Below are positions 36,271 to 45,388 of a stretch of DNA of 64,000 bases, in pieces. The DNA is from Pseudomonas sp. B21-028 (GTDB taxonomy: Bacteria > Pseudomonadota > Gammaproteobacteria > Pseudomonadales > Pseudomonadaceae). The DNA is taken from contig NZ_CP087184.1 in the NCBI RefSeq assembly GCF_024749045.1, positions 3,038,001 through 3,102,000 on the forward strand, read 5' to 3'. Every line of letters begins with the position of its first letter. Positions within the stretch are counted from its first letter, which is position 1. The position numbers were made by a program, and so were the translations under genes. Below the pieces are notes generated by a model. The model made no database searches, was not told where the DNA came from, and was given only the letters and a program-made list of their open reading frames with translations.

Positions 36271-37374
36271 ATGAACAAGTCTTTGCGTAACACGGTGTTG
36301 GGTGCTCTCGTTTCGTTGCTGGCCAGTGGTGCAAGCCTGGCTGAGGAGCGGACGGTGCGAATCTATAACTGGATCGAGTACCTGCCGCCGGAAATCCTCA
36401 AGAGCTTTCAGGAAGAGACAGGGATCCGCCCGATCTATGACGTGTTCGACAGTGTCGAGACCCTGGAGTCCAAGCTGCTGACCGGCAATTCCGGGTACGA
36501 CGTGGTGTACCCGAGCAGTTCCAACGTCAGCCACCTGATCGCCGCCGGCGCCGTCCAGCCCCTGGATCGCAGCCAACTGCCAAGCTGGCAGCAACTGGAC
36601 CCGGAGTTCATGAAAGGTCTGGAAGCGGTGGGTGACCCGGGTAACCGCTATGCGGCGCCGTACCTGTGGGGTACCACGCTGATCGGCTATAACGTCGACA
36701 AGGTTCGACAGGCGCTGGGAGCCGATGTGCCGATAGACAGTTGGGACATCATCTTCAAGGAAGAAAACCTGGCCAAACTGACCAGTTGCGGGGTCGGCTT
36801 TCTCGATGCCGCCAACGAGATCGTGCCCATCGCCTTGCATTACAAGGGATTGAACCCCAACAGCCAGAAACGTGAGGACTACCCGCAGGCACAGGCGGTG
36901 ATGGCCAAGATCCGGCCGTTCATCTCCTACTTCAATTCGTCACGCTACGGAATGGACCTGGCCAATGGCGACGTCTGCATCGCCGTAGGCTGGTCAGGCG
37001 GCGTGGCGCTCGCCAAGCGGCTGGCCGATGCCGCAGGCAAGGGTGTCAACGTGGCAATGGCGCTGCCCAAGGAAGGTGCGCCGATGTGGTCGGACGTGAT
37101 GATGATCCCCACCAACGCCCCCCATGTCCAGGAGGCCCATGCGTTCATCAACTACATCATGCGGGCCGATGTCATCGCCCGTATCAGCAACAAGATCGGC
37201 TACCCCAACCCCAACAAGGAAGCCACCGCGCTGGTGAATCCCGAGGTCCGTGACAATCCGGCGATGTACATCCCGGACGACGCACGCAAGACGCTGTTCG
37301 CCCTGGAGCCCATGCCGGCGGCAATCGAGCGGATCCGCACGCGGACCTGGACGGCGATCAAGACCAATCGCTGA
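36271..37374 (+). CDS. Polyamine-type ABC transporter substrate-binding protein (PotF/SpuD-like)
   Basis: A 367-residue periplasmic binding protein with signal peptide (ending ASLAEERTV) and the family start VRIYNWIEYLPPEILKSFQEETG, then YDVVYPSSSNVSHLI and CIAVGWSGGVALAK. The family binds putrescine, spermidine or related cations. No ATPase or permease genes are adjacent, so it would work with a transporter elsewhere, or serve as an orphan receptor. It is 38 bases after the porin gene and probably in the same operon. Confidence 0.9.
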   Translation: MNKSLRNTVLGALVSLLASGASLAEERTVRIYNWIEYLPPEILKSFQEETGIRPIYDVFDSVETLESKLLTGNSGYDVVYPSSSNVSHLIAAGAVQPLDRSQLPSWQQLDPEFMKGLEAVGDPGNRYAAPYLWGTTLIGYNVDKVRQALGADVPIDSWDIIFKEENLAKLTSCGVGFLDAANEIVPIALHYKGLNPNSQKREDYPQAQAVMAKIRPFISYFNSSRYGMDLANGDVCIAVGWSGGVALAKRLADAAGKGVNVAMALPKEGAPMWSDVMMIPTNAPHVQEAHAFINYIMRADVIARISNKIGYPNPNKEATALVNPEVRDNPAMYIPDDARKTLFALEPMPAAIERIRTRTWTAIKTNR

Positions 37375-37389
37375 TCCAGGCTATACGAA

Positions 37390-37553
37390 CTGTGGGAGCG
37401 AGCCTGCTCGCGAAGGCGGCCTGTCATCCGGTACATGGGTGGCTGACCCACCGCTATCGCGAGCAGGCTCGCTCCCACATTGGTTCTTCAGTGCACGGGC
37501 ATTCCGCGTCCGGCGTCAATCCCCTGTGGGAGCGAGCCTGCTCGCGATGGCGA
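37390..37553. repeat. Cluster of three REP elements in alternating orientation
   Basis: Elements at 37390-37420 (forward), 37451-37479 (reverse) and 37523-37553 (forward) separate the binding protein gene from the convergent TetR gene. Confidence 0.9.
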
Positions 37554-37570
37554 TCTGTCAGGTCTTCCTT

Positions 37571-38182
37571 TTAGGCACGCATGCCCTGGAACAGCAACGC
37601 AGTGATCCGCTTGACCTGGGCGGAGTGCGCCTCGATGTCCGGTTGTTCCTGGTTGACCAGCCTGAACAACTGCAGGTGTGAGTAATCGTTCAACAGGAAG
37701 GCGGCCAGTTCGACGTCGAGGTCGGCGCGCAGCTTGCCGGCCTGTTGCAGTTCCTTGATCAAACCACTGATTTCAGCCCTGAGTGCGTCGTTCATGGCGC
37801 GATAACCATCCGGCAATCCGCCGTCGCCGCCAAACAGAATCAAGGGCAGCAATTCGCGCCAGAGGCTGGGGTGCATGACCTCCAGCGCATAGCCCGTCAG
37901 CAGCCGTTCCAGGTAACACAGCGCCTCGACCGGATCCTCTATTTCAGGGACCTGCAACCGAGTGTCCTTGAGCGCACGCTGGTCGGCCTCGTGAAGAATC
38001 TCCAGGATGATCTCCTGCTTGTTGCCGAAATACTTGAACACGGTAGGGGCCGACACGCCGGCTTGGCCGGCGATCTGTTCGATGGTCGTGTTCTGGAAGC
38101 CCTGGCGCTCGAACAGTTCGATCGCCGCCTTGCTGATGGCTTGGCGTCGTTCGGCTTTTTGACGTTCACGCAGTCCGCTCAC
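37571..38182 (-). CDS. TetR-family transcription regulator
   Basis: A 203-residue regulator with the N-terminal helix-turn-helix: RRQAISKAAIELFERQGF, NTTIEQIAGQAGVSAPTVFKYF. The C-terminal ligand-binding domain has no diagnostic motif. Start GTG 38182 is chosen because AAAGGA lies at proper spacing; a longer frame runs into the AT-rich upstream DNA. The gene is divergent from the permease gene at 38484 and convergent with the porin/binding protein genes, so it is a candidate regulator of both. Its ligand is unknown. Confidence 0.88.
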   Translation of the reverse strand: MSGLRERQKAERRQAISKAAIELFERQGFQNTTIEQIAGQAGVSAPTVFKYFGNKQEIILEILHEADQRALKDTRLQVPEIEDPVEALCYLERLLTGYALEVMHPSLWRELLPLILFGGDGGLPDGYRAMNDALRAEISGLIKELQQAGKLRADLDVELAAFLLNDYSHLQLFRLVNQEQPDIEAHSAQVKRITALLFQGMRA

Positions 38183-38483
38183 GGGAGGTCCTTTGTCACT
38201 GGAAAAGAGGGCATGCAGCGCCCGGGATCCATGCAAAATACTTAACTCGATAAAATATTTAAAGCATTTATTTAGATGCTGGCCTTTTAGTGCGAACGCT
38301 CTGCAATGCCCCTTGGATGAGGGGTATATGGCCAAATGCTACGTGATTTATGACGAGATCAGGCACAAAAGGAGCGCTTACAGATAATTCAGCGAGCAAG
38401 TGAGACAGGTAACGTGGCGCACCGTTTCTTCGTAGCGTCTGTTCCTCGGTACGTTCAATGTCGATTAAAAAGAGAACAAGAAA
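38183..38483. other. Divergent promoter region between TetR and permease genes
   Basis: 301 bases with no gene. An AT-rich part (38230-38280) contains TAAA-ATA-TTTA and AGCAT...ATGCT dyads near the TetR start, fitting autoregulation. AAAAGAGAACAAGAAA precedes the permease ATG as a purine-rich ribosome-binding region. Confidence 0.4.
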
Positions 38484-39884
38484 ATGACCAGCCCCAGTTT
38501 CAAGGATTCGAACGGCCATCTGGCACAGGGCTTCAAGCCTCGTCACGTCACCATGCTGTCCATTGCCGGGATCATCGGCGCAGGCTTGTTCGTGGGCTCA
38601 GGGCATGCCATTGCGGCAGCGGGCCCGGCGGTGTTGCTGGCCTATCTGTTCTCCGGCCTGTTGGTGGTACTGGTCATGCGCATGCTCGGTGAGATGGCGG
38701 TGGCCCGCCCGGACACCGGTTCGTTCTCAACCTATGCCGACCAGGCCATCGGACGCTGGGCCGGCTTCACCATCGGTTGGCTGTACTGGTGGTTCTGGGT
38801 CCTGGTGATTCCCATCGAGGCGCTGGCCGCCGGGCATGTGTTGAACCAGTGGTTTCCGTCTGTTGATGCCTGGCTGTTTGCGTCGATATCGATCGTCGCC
38901 CTGGCAGTGACGAACCTGTTCAGCGTCTCCAAGTACGGCGAGTTCGAGTTCTGGTTCGCGATGGCCAAGGTCGTGGCGATCATCGGTTTCATTTCCCTGG
39001 GGTTCGCCGTCCTGATGGGCTGGATTCCCGAGCGGGAAGCCAGCGGCCTGAGCCGTCTGATGGAAGAACATGGCGGCTTCGCGCCCAACGGTCTGTCGGC
39101 AGTGGTCGGGGCCTTCATCACCATCATGTTCAGCTTCATCGGGACAGAGGCGGTGACGATTGCGGCGGCCGAATCCGATAACCCCGCGCAGAACATTGCC
39201 AAGGCGACGCGTTCGGTGATCTGGCGCATTGGTGTGTTCTATCTGCTGTCGATCTTCGTGGTCATCTCCGTGGTGCCGTGGAACGATCCGCAGTTGGCTT
39301 CGGTGGGCTCCTACCAGCGGGCGCTGGAACTGATGAACATTCCCCATGCCAAGTTCCTGGTGGATGCCGTGGTACTGATCGCGGTGGCCAGCTGCATGAA
39401 CTCCTCGATCTACATCGCCTCGCGCATGCTGTACTCGCTGGGGCGGCGCGGCGATGCGCCAAAGGCCCTGAAGGTGACGTCGGGGGAAGGCGTTCCGCGG
39501 ACAGCGGTGATTGCCAGTACCGTGTTGGGGGCGGGTATCACGCTGTTCAGCTACTTCATGCCCGCCGGCCTGTTCCAGTTCCTGCTCGCCAGTTCCGGCG
39601 CCATCGCGCTGCTGGTGTACCTGGCGATTGCCATTTCCCAACTGCGCATGCGTCGGCTGCTGCGTCAGCAGAACGTCGAGCTGACCTTCCGCATGTGGCT
39701 GTTTCCCTGGCTGACCTGGCTGGTCATCGTGTTCATCTGCGCGGCGCTGGCGGTGATGATGGTGACGCCGGAGCACCGTAGCGAAGTCAGCTCGACCCTC
39801 GGCCTGGCGCTGATCATTTCCTTTATCGGGCTGATCACGTCGCGGCAGCAGCCGCAGGTGGAGAGGGCGGCGTCCCTGGGGTAA
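38484..39884 (+). CDS. APC-family amino-acid permease (GABA-permease-like)
   Basis: A 466-residue membrane protein with twelve predicted helices. It begins GFKPRHVTMLSIAGIIGAGLFVGSG and contains EMAVARPDTGSFSTYADQAIG, FSFIGTEAVTIAAAESDNPA and SSIYIASRMLYSLGRRGDAP, which is the typical sequence of the GabP/AnsP/AroP group. It imports an amino acid or GABA-like compound by proton symport; the exact substrate is not readable. It is divergent from the TetR regulator. In the proposed module it would bring in the product or substrate connected with the serine hydrolase. Confidence 0.9.
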   Translation: MTSPSFKDSNGHLAQGFKPRHVTMLSIAGIIGAGLFVGSGHAIAAAGPAVLLAYLFSGLLVVLVMRMLGEMAVARPDTGSFSTYADQAIGRWAGFTIGWLYWWFWVLVIPIEALAAGHVLNQWFPSVDAWLFASISIVALAVTNLFSVSKYGEFEFWFAMAKVVAIIGFISLGFAVLMGWIPEREASGLSRLMEEHGGFAPNGLSAVVGAFITIMFSFIGTEAVTIAAAESDNPAQNIAKATRSVIWRIGVFYLLSIFVVISVVPWNDPQLASVGSYQRALELMNIPHAKFLVDAVVLIAVASCMNSSIYIASRMLYSLGRRGDAPKALKVTSGEGVPRTAVIASTVLGAGITLFSYFMPAGLFQFLLASSGAIALLVYLAIAISQLRMRRLLRQQNVELTFRMWLFPWLTWLVIVFICAALAVMMVTPEHRSEVSSTLGLALIISFIGLITSRQQPQVERAASLG

Positions 39885-39903
39885 GGGGAACCTGCACACA
39901 GTT

Positions 39904-40056
39904 CTTGTGGCAAGGGGATTTATCTGTGGCGAGGGGATTTATCCCCGCCGGGCTGCGAAGCAGCCCTAATACAGTGCATTCAATTCGCCTGAGATTCCGA
40001 GTTATCTGGTTTTGGGGCTGCTTCGCAGCCCAGCGGGGATAAATCCCCTCGCCACA
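39904..40056. repeat. Long inverted repeat of the GTGGCGAGGGGATTTATCCCC family
   Basis: The left arm (39925-39966) and right arm (40014-40055) are inverted copies. In front of the left arm is a 20-base partial duplicate (TTGTGGCAAGGGGATTTAT, 39905-39923). The remaining sequence of 39885-40303 has no gene. Confidence 0.9.
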
Positions 40057-40303
40057 AGAAGCGTTCCATTCCCAATCTGTTTCACCCCTGAAACACCCTC
40101 CTGAAACCAGGCCCTCCGCCTGTCACCCTGCCTGTAAACCCTCTCCGCCGATCTGGCACTAACCCGTTCGAGCGTTGTCAGTAATGGGCGCCTCCTGTTG
40201 GCGTCACGTCAGCTGTATCGATGGGCTTCTCGAACGCCTTCGGGCAAAAAACTCGCGATGGATTGCGTCCTGGACCGACAATTTTTTTGCGGGTTGCCAT
40301 TCT

Positions 40304-42025
40304 ATGGGGCTGCTTCTCGATCCTCGTCATGACATCGATGCCGCGTTACTGAGCTATCGCCGGGTGTTCTGGTCCCTGGCGCTGTTCAGCGGCGTCATCA
40401 ATCTACTGGTGCTGGTGCCGTCGCTCTACATGATGCAGGTGTACGACCGGGTCCTGACCAGTCGCAATGAAACCACCTTGTTCATGCTGACCCTGATCGC
40501 CCTGGGTCTGTTCATGTTCAGTGCCTTGATCGAGTGGGTGCGCGGCGAGGTGATGATTCGCATGAGCGCGGGGCTGGACGACGCCCTGGGCGAACGGGTT
40601 TTCGATGCGGCTTTTGCCCGCAGCCTGCGCGAACACAACGCCAACCCGGCGCAGGTGCTCAGCGACTTGGCGACGCTACGGCAATTGATTACCGGCCAGG
40701 GGCTGATCGCCTTGCTCGATGCGCCGTGGCTGCCGATCTTCCTGTTGGTAGCCTTCATTTTTCATCATTGGTTCGGGGTGTTGACCCTGGTGCTCGCCCT
40801 GGTGCTGATCGGACTGGCGCTGTGGGGCGAACTGGCGACCCGCACGCGCCTGGGCGAAGCCAACCGCCTGGGCGTGCAGTCGGCCGCCTACGTCAACAGC
40901 ACGCTGCACAACGCCGAAGTCATCCAGGCGCTGGGCATGCTCGGGCCGTTGCGTCAGCGCTGGAGTCTTTTGCAACAACGCATCATCGCCGCCCAGGCCC
41001 ATGCCAGTGACCGCGGCGCCCGTATCACCTCGATGACCCGTTTCGTGCGCATCTCCGGCCAATCCCTGTCGCTGGGGCTGGGGGCGTTGCTGGTGCTTGA
41101 GGGGCAGCTGTCGGCAGGCATGATGATCGCCATGTCGCTCCTGCTGGGGCGGGCCCTGGCACCCGTGGAAATCGCCATCGGTTCGTGGAAGCAATTCAAT
41201 GCCGGGCGCCAGAGCTATCAACGCCTGAGCCTGCTCCTTGCCCAGCATCCTCGTGATCGCCTGCGCATGCCTTTGCCGCCGCCCACCGGTGCGGTGCGCC
41301 TGGAGCAGCTGTACGTCGGCCCACCCGGCGCCGCGCAGCCGATTCTGCGAGGGATCAATTTCCATCTCGAAAAGGGTGAGGTACTCGCCGTGGTGGGCCC
41401 CAGCGCCAGTGGCAAGTCAACCCTCGCCAGGGCGCTGGTCGGCGTATGGCCGCCCCTCGGCGGTTCGGTGCGTCTGGACAATGCCGAAATCAGCCAGTGG
41501 TCCCACGACGCCCTGGGGCCTCACCTGGGGTATCTGCCCCAGGACATCGAATTGTTCGACGGCAGTGTTGCCGACAACATCGCCCGTTTCGGCGAGCAGG
41601 ATGCCGACAAGATCATCGCCGCCAGCCGTCACGCCGGCATCCACGAAATGATCCTGAGGTTTCCCAAGGGTTATGACACGCCGCTGGGGCCCGGAGGGCT
41701 CGGCTTGTCCGGCGGGCAGAAGCAACGCCTCGGCCTGGCCCGTGCGCTCTATGGGCTCCCGGCGCTGATCGTGCTCGACGAGCCGAACTCCAACCTCGAT
41801 GAAGCCGGCGAGCTGGCTCTGGTGCAAGCCATCGCCGTGCTCAAGGCGGCGGGCAGCACGGTGGTGCTGATCACCCACCGGCCAAGCGTGCTGGCGATGG
41901 TCGATCACATCCTTGTGCTCAAGGACGGAACCCAACAGGCATTCGGTCCCCGCGACCGGGTACTCAAGGCGCTGATGCCGGGGCCGCGCCCGGCTGCGGT
42001 GAGGGAGGCTGGCGAAGATGCCTGA
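40304..42025 (+). CDS. Type I secretion ABC transporter (PrtD/HasD/AprD type)
   Basis: A 573-residue fused membrane/ATPase subunit of a type I secretion system. The N-terminal half has SYRRVFWSLALFSGVINLLVLVPSLYMMQVYDRVLTS in pieces, typical of the PrtD group without a C39 peptidase domain. The ATPase has Walker A GPSASGKSTLARAL, the signature LSGGQKQRLGLARAL and Walker B ALIVLDEPNSNLD. It energises one-step export of proteins with a C-terminal signal. ATG 40304 gives the usual length; the upstream extension is not conserved-looking. It overlaps the HlyD gene by eight bases. Confidence 0.92.
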   Translation: MGLLLDPRHDIDAALLSYRRVFWSLALFSGVINLLVLVPSLYMMQVYDRVLTSRNETTLFMLTLIALGLFMFSALIEWVRGEVMIRMSAGLDDALGERVFDAAFARSLREHNANPAQVLSDLATLRQLITGQGLIALLDAPWLPIFLLVAFIFHHWFGVLTLVLALVLIGLALWGELATRTRLGEANRLGVQSAAYVNSTLHNAEVIQALGMLGPLRQRWSLLQQRIIAAQAHASDRGARITSMTRFVRISGQSLSLGLGALLVLEGQLSAGMMIAMSLLLGRALAPVEIAIGSWKQFNAGRQSYQRLSLLLAQHPRDRLRMPLPPPTGAVRLEQLYVGPPGAAQPILRGINFHLEKGEVLAVVGPSASGKSTLARALVGVWPPLGGSVRLDNAEISQWSHDALGPHLGYLPQDIELFDGSVADNIARFGEQDADKIIAASRHAGIHEMILRFPKGYDTPLGPGGLGLSGGQKQRLGLARALYGLPALIVLDEPNSNLDEAGELALVQAIAVLKAAGSTVVLITHRPSVLAMVDHILVLKDGTQQAFGPRDRVLKALMPGPRPAAVREAGEDA

Positions 42026-43388
42026 TCTGACTCCAAGTCCACACGTGTATAGCGAGCAGGGGAGGAACCTGCGCAATGTCAGCCCGTTGCCCGGCGCCAG
42101 TACCGATGCCGGTGGCGCGGCGCGTTATGGCGTGGGTTTCCTGGTGCTGGCGTTGGGCGGCGCGTTGCTCTGGGCCTGCCTGGCACCGCTGGACCAGGGC
42201 GTCGTCGGCAGCGGCACCGTGGTGGTGGCGGGCGAGCGCAAGGCGGTGCAATCGCTGGTGGGGGGCGTGGTGGAAAAGCTGCTGGTCAGCGATGGCGATC
42301 GCGTCAGCCAGGGGCAGTTGCTGGTGCAGCTCAATACCGTGCAGGCCCAAGCGCAGTTGGACGTGACGCTGGGCAAGTTGCTCAATGATCGCAGCATCGA
42401 GGCACGCCTGATTGCCGAGCGTCTGGGCAGCGCCGAGATCCAATGGCCGGAGGACCTGCTGGCCCGTGCCGACGAGCCACGGGTCAAGGCGGCCATGGCG
42501 TTGCAGAGCCAATTGTTCCTGAGCCGCCGCGCCGAGCTGGGCAGCCGCTTGCAGATCATCGAGCACGAAGTGGCGGCGCTGGAGCAGCAGTTGCTCGGCT
42601 ACGAAGGGGTCAAGCGCAACTACGACGCGCAGATGCGTTTCCAGCGCCAGGAACTGGAGGGCCTGCGGGACCTGGCGCGGGAAGGCTATGTCCCGCGCAA
42701 CAAGCTCTTCGAGGCCGAGCGCAACGCCGCCCAATTGGCCGGTCAGATTGCTTCCGGGATCGGTGATGTCGGCAGGACCCGCCAGTCGATCAACGAAAGT
42801 CGGCTCAAGGCTTTGCAGGCGCAACAGGAGTTCCGCCGCGATGCCGAAACCCAGCTCAGTGAAGTGTCCGCCGAGGCGGCGGGTTACGCCGATCAGATCC
42901 GCGCCTTGCAGTTCGAGGTCGACAACGGTGCAATCCGCGCGCCGGCGGCCGGGCAGGTCATGGACTTGAACATTCACACGGTCGGTGGCGTCGTCCAGGC
43001 CAGCCAGACCCTGATGCAAGTGGTCCCCCTGGATGCGCCGATGGCGATTACGGCGCGGTTCGAGCCGTTGATGGCCAACAAGCTGCGGCCGGGGCTGCCG
43101 GTGCATGTGCATTTCACGGCGCTGCAGCGGGTGGACACGCCGACAGTCACGGGCACGGTCAGCACGGTGTCGGCGGATCAGTTGATCAACGAGCAGACGC
43201 ACCAGCCGTACTTCTCCGCCAAGGTCGAGATTCCCGCCAACACCGTCGCCTCGCTGCAGGCCGCCGGCCTGTGGGTACGTCCTGGCATGTTGGCCGATGT
43301 CACGGTGGTGACCGGCGAACGGACCCTGATGAATTACCTGATGAAACCTTTGCGCGAACGCTTGCTTGCTGCCTTCAAGGAGGAATGA
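42018..43388 (+). CDS. Type I secretion membrane fusion protein (HlyD/AprE type)
   Basis: A 456-residue adaptor with one membrane segment (YGVGFLVLALGGALLWACLAPLDQGVVGSGTV in pieces), a coiled coil (about residues 140-300), and a C-terminal barrel ending VTVVTGERTLMNYLMKPLRERLLAAFKEE, which is typical of PrtE/AprE proteins. It joins the inner-membrane ABC protein to the TolC-like channel. It overlaps the upstream gene, and the TolC gene follows within two bases. Confidence 0.92.
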   Translation: MPDLTPSPHVYSEQGRNLRNVSPLPGASTDAGGAARYGVGFLVLALGGALLWACLAPLDQGVVGSGTVVVAGERKAVQSLVGGVVEKLLVSDGDRVSQGQLLVQLNTVQAQAQLDVTLGKLLNDRSIEARLIAERLGSAEIQWPEDLLARADEPRVKAAMALQSQLFLSRRAELGSRLQIIEHEVAALEQQLLGYEGVKRNYDAQMRFQRQELEGLRDLAREGYVPRNKLFEAERNAAQLAGQIASGIGDVGRTRQSINESRLKALQAQQEFRRDAETQLSEVSAEAAGYADQIRALQFEVDNGAIRAPAAGQVMDLNIHTVGGVVQASQTLMQVVPLDAPMAITARFEPLMANKLRPGLPVHVHFTALQRVDTPTVTGTVSTVSADQLINEQTHQPYFSAKVEIPANTVASLQAAGLWVRPGMLADVTVVTGERTLMNYLMKPLRERLLAAFKEE

Positions 43389-43390
43389 GC

Positions 43391-44740
43391 ATGACTGACC
43401 GGCGCCTTTATCGCTCCCGTGTGTTGTTGAGCCTGTATACCAGTTGGGTGGCGATCAGCCCCGCGTGGGCCGCCGAGGGTGGCCTTAGCCTGACCGCCGC
43501 GTACGATGCCTCTCGCCTCAACGATCCGACCCTGCAATCGGCCACCCATGCCTTCGATGCTTCGCGCAACGAAGAGGCCATCGGCCGCGGTGGCCTGTAT
43601 CCGCAGGTATCCCTGACATCGCGCTACGGTTACGGCGGCCGTACCGACGGCGGCGACGACAGAAGCTACGTGAACAGCAACGACTACCAGGCGAACAGCG
43701 TCACCCTGGCGGCGCAGCAACCGCTTTATGACAAGGGCCGCTGGGCGGCTTATCAAGAAGGCAAGGCTCGCGGCCAACTGGGCAGCCAGCTGTTCGATGT
43801 CGCCGGCCAGACCTTGTACGACCGGGTGGCCAAAGGGTATTTCGATGTGGCCCGGGCGGAGAATGAAATCAAGTTGATCGCCCAGCAGAAGGCGGCGATC
43901 AGCGGATTGGTTATCCAGAGCAAAAAGCTTTACCAGGGCGGCCAGGGTGCGATCACCGACATCGATGAGGCCCAGGCGCGGCTCGATCTGGTCGAGGCCC
44001 AGGAGGCCGAGGCCCAGGCCCGTCGGGTGGCGGCCTTGCGGGCCTTGTCCGGCCGGGCCAGCGTGCCCATCGACGACATCCAGCCGATGCGCGAGGAGTT
44101 GCCTCTCGGCAGCCCGATTCCGCCGGAGCAGGACCTGCGCTACTGGACGGCTATCGCCCGTGACGCGAGTCCCGAATTGGCGGCCCGCCTGGCGGCGGTG
44201 AAGGTGGCCGAGGCCCAGGCCGACAGTCAGCGTGCCGGGCACTACCCGAGCCTGTCACTGACCACGCAGTTGACCCGCCGGGAAACCCGTCAGTATCAGG
44301 AACTCGATCCGCGCCAGGACACCTATTACGTGGGAGTGCAACTGGATATCCCGCTGTATCGCGGCGGCTCGGTGCGTGCTTCGGTGGCCAAGGCCGAAGC
44401 GCAACTGGCCGGTGCCCAGTCCGACTATGACGTGCAGCGCCAGCAGTTGGCCGAGAATATCGAGACCGATTACCTGGGCGTGGTGGCCGGGTTTGCCAAG
44501 AGCAAGGCCATGCAGCGCGCGGTGGAATCCAACCAGCGTGCGCTGACTTCAACGGAGAAAGGCTTCCAGGGCGGCGTGCGCTCCACCGTGGACATCCTCG
44601 ATGCCCAGCAGCGGGTGTTCCAGGCCCGTCGGGACCTGCTCAATACCAAGCTCGACATGCTGCAAAGCTACGTCAGCCTGCACACCCACACCGGCCAGAT
44701 GAACCGCGCAGTGCTGGAGCAGGTGCAGCGGTTGTTTTGA
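43391..44740 (+). CDS. Type I secretion outer-membrane channel (TolC/AprF type)
   Basis: A 449-residue TolC-family protein with signal peptide ending SPAWA before AEGGLSLTAAYDASRLNDP. Both halves of the internal duplication are visible (AYDASRLNDPTLQSATHAFDASRN and ISPE-like ARDASPELAARLAAVKVAEAQ), with VDILDAQQRVFQARRDL near the end. AGGAGG at 43378-43383 is spaced for ATG 43391 rather than for the ATG at 43385. It is the last gene of the three-gene secretion operon. No protease, lipase, RTX or HasA-like substrate gene lies beside it. Confidence 0.92.
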   Translation: MTDRRLYRSRVLLSLYTSWVAISPAWAAEGGLSLTAAYDASRLNDPTLQSATHAFDASRNEEAIGRGGLYPQVSLTSRYGYGGRTDGGDDRSYVNSNDYQANSVTLAAQQPLYDKGRWAAYQEGKARGQLGSQLFDVAGQTLYDRVAKGYFDVARAENEIKLIAQQKAAISGLVIQSKKLYQGGQGAITDIDEAQARLDLVEAQEAEAQARRVAALRALSGRASVPIDDIQPMREELPLGSPIPPEQDLRYWTAIARDASPELAARLAAVKVAEAQADSQRAGHYPSLSLTTQLTRRETRQYQELDPRQDTYYVGVQLDIPLYRGGSVRASVAKAEAQLAGAQSDYDVQRQQLAENIETDYLGVVAGFAKSKAMQRAVESNQRALTSTEKGFQGGVRSTVDILDAQQRVFQARRDLLNTKLDMLQSYVSLHTHTGQMNRAVLEQVQRLF

Positions 44741-44780
44741 GGTTCCGGGTGGGGGAGGTTCGTCGAGGGTGCCCGGGCTG

Positions 44781-45000
44781 CCGTCATCGCGAGCAGGCTC
44801 GCTCCCACAGGGATCTATGGTGTACGCGGAACCTGTGGGAGCGGGCTTGCTCGCGAAGGCGGTGGGTCAGCTTGCAATGATGTTGGCTGTGCTGCCGCCA
44901 TCGCGGGCAAGTCCGGCTCCCACAGGGGATTGGCGGTGGGCATGAGTCCCGCGGCCACCCCGAAACCTTGTGGGAGCGAGCCTGCTCGCGATGACGATCT
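44781..45000. repeat. Cluster of four REP elements in alternating orientation
   Basis: Elements at 44781-44812 (reverse), 44831-44865 (forward), 44894-44929 (reverse, diverged) and 44967-45000 (forward) fill most of 44741-45091. Confidence 0.9.
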
Positions 45001-45091
45001 GCCGGCCAGCACCGCTTTAGGACTTGATAGCCCAAGGCCAACCCGGGCATTGAGCTATCATGCTCACTTTCCCAGCGACCGACCGATTCCC

Positions 45092-45388
45092 ATGACTGCC
45101 GTAACCGACACCCTGCTGCACGCTCTCGAAACCTGCGACATGCTGATCATCGACGGGCTGCACGCCTTCGATTTCTCCCTCGACGAACAGGATCAGTTGC
45201 ACGTCGAGTGCATGAACGGCCGCACCCTCGCGCACTGGCGTTTCACACCTGCGCAAATGCAGGCCGCGACGTTCGACCCGGCTTCGAAACACTGGATCGT
45301 CTCCAGCGACTCGGGCGACCACCACCTGGAATGTGTGGAAGCAATCAGCGGCCACGACGATGAGGAGGACGAACATGAAGATGCGTAG
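45092..45388 (+). CDS. Small acidic protein, probably DUF5629-like
   Basis: A 98-residue cytoplasmic protein: LLHALETCDMLIIDGLHAFDFSLDEQDQLHVECMNG, FTPAQMQAATFDPASKHW and a very acidic tail (HDDEEDEHEDA). From memory this resembles a small Pseudomonas-specific family (DUF5629) of unknown function; that link is unverified. The start is ATG 45092. It overlaps the lactonase gene by 14 bases, so the two are translationally coupled. Confidence 0.75.
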   Translation: MTAVTDTLLHALETCDMLIIDGLHAFDFSLDEQDQLHVECMNGRTLAHWRFTPAQMQAATFDPASKHWIVSSDSGDHHLECVEAISGHDDEEDEHEDA

